NCBI GenBank assembly: GCA_026770585.1
Contig: MU646597.1
Span: 238,597 to 254,112, forward strand
From: Baffinella frigidus
Taxonomy: Eukaryota > Cryptophyceae > Cryptomonadales > Baffinellaceae
Length of the DNA: 15,516 nucleotides
Direction of reading: 5' to 3'
Shown here piece by piece: positions 15,489 through 15,516 of the stretch. The translations under genes were made by a program, and so were the position numbers. Position 1 is the stretch's first letter, and the number at the start of each line of letters is the position of its first letter. Below the pieces are notes generated by a model that ran no database searches, was not told where the DNA came from, and was given only the letters and a program-made list of their open reading frames with translations.

Positions 15489-15516
15489 TTTTTTGGGATT
15501 CGTCTGAAATTCGCGG

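Noticed and set aside
15230-15257. Rho-independent terminator
   Set aside because: A strong hairpin, but no T run follows, and the context is eukaryotic with splicing signals.
1-15516. Assembly artefact as explanation for the exon copies
   Set aside because: Copies differ by many substitutions, deletions and insertions, which repeated or misjoined reads would not produce. It is not fully excluded for identical copies such as 11456-11500 and 10824-10854.

Overview
The window is eukaryotic nuclear DNA. It holds one recognisable protein-coding gene on the + strand, cut into many short exons (about 45-110 bases, or up to 321 if exon 7 is continuous) across more than 15 kb. Spliced in order, exons 8-17 give a mitochondrial carrier family (SLC25) protein closest in motif style to the phosphate carriers (yeast Mir1, animal SLC25A3). 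All three repeat signatures are present: PIDVVKTRMQ, PAEVTRIRMV and SQPADTVLTKM. Exons 1-7 add an N-terminal part of at least 200 residues that I do not recognise. The third carrier repeat is cut off by the window end, so the gene continues to the right, and probably also starts to the left. Degenerate CCCTAAA/CCCCAAA arrays (plant-type telomere motif), pyrimidine-rich 3' splice regions and CTAAC/CTAAA branch-point-like motifs suggest a microalga or another protist with TTTAGGG-type telomeres. The exact lineage cannot be settled from sequence alone.

Layout: 1-86 is an AT microsatellite. 370-423 is the first plausible exon. 433-1888 is bounded by near-perfect 76-bp inverted repeats and encloses exon 2 and several foldback elements. 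1900-2850 has CCCCATA/CCCCAAA repeats, a foldback element and two inverted copies of the exon 4/5 junction. 2851-4856 holds exons 3-5 plus several exon copies and telomere-like arrays. 4857-6447 has exon 5 echoes, a 24-bp minisatellite and exon 6 with its echoes. 6448-7430 is a large CTTC tract and a foldback element. 7431-9129 holds exons 7-9. 9130-11090 holds exons 10-13 separated by CCCCAAA/CCCTAAA introns. 11091-12192 is an array of exon 13 ends followed by exon 14. 12193-14377 has foldback elements and a five-copy exon 15 array. 14378-15516 holds exons 16 and 17 with tandem splice-junction copies.

The most striking property is not a second gene. Almost every exon is accompanied in the neighbouring intron by one to five decayed partial copies that carry the exon edge together with its splice donor or acceptor. 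The exon 4/5 junction also occurs twice in inverted orientation with no intron in it. Together with many foldback (MITE-like) elements, one starting exactly at a splice donor and one inserted in the pyrimidine tract of an exon copy, this looks like a gene whose introns grow, and may be born, by repeated local duplication of AG/GT-bearing exon edges and by foldback transposon insertion. No tRNA, rRNA, CRISPR array or bacterial-type gene was seen.
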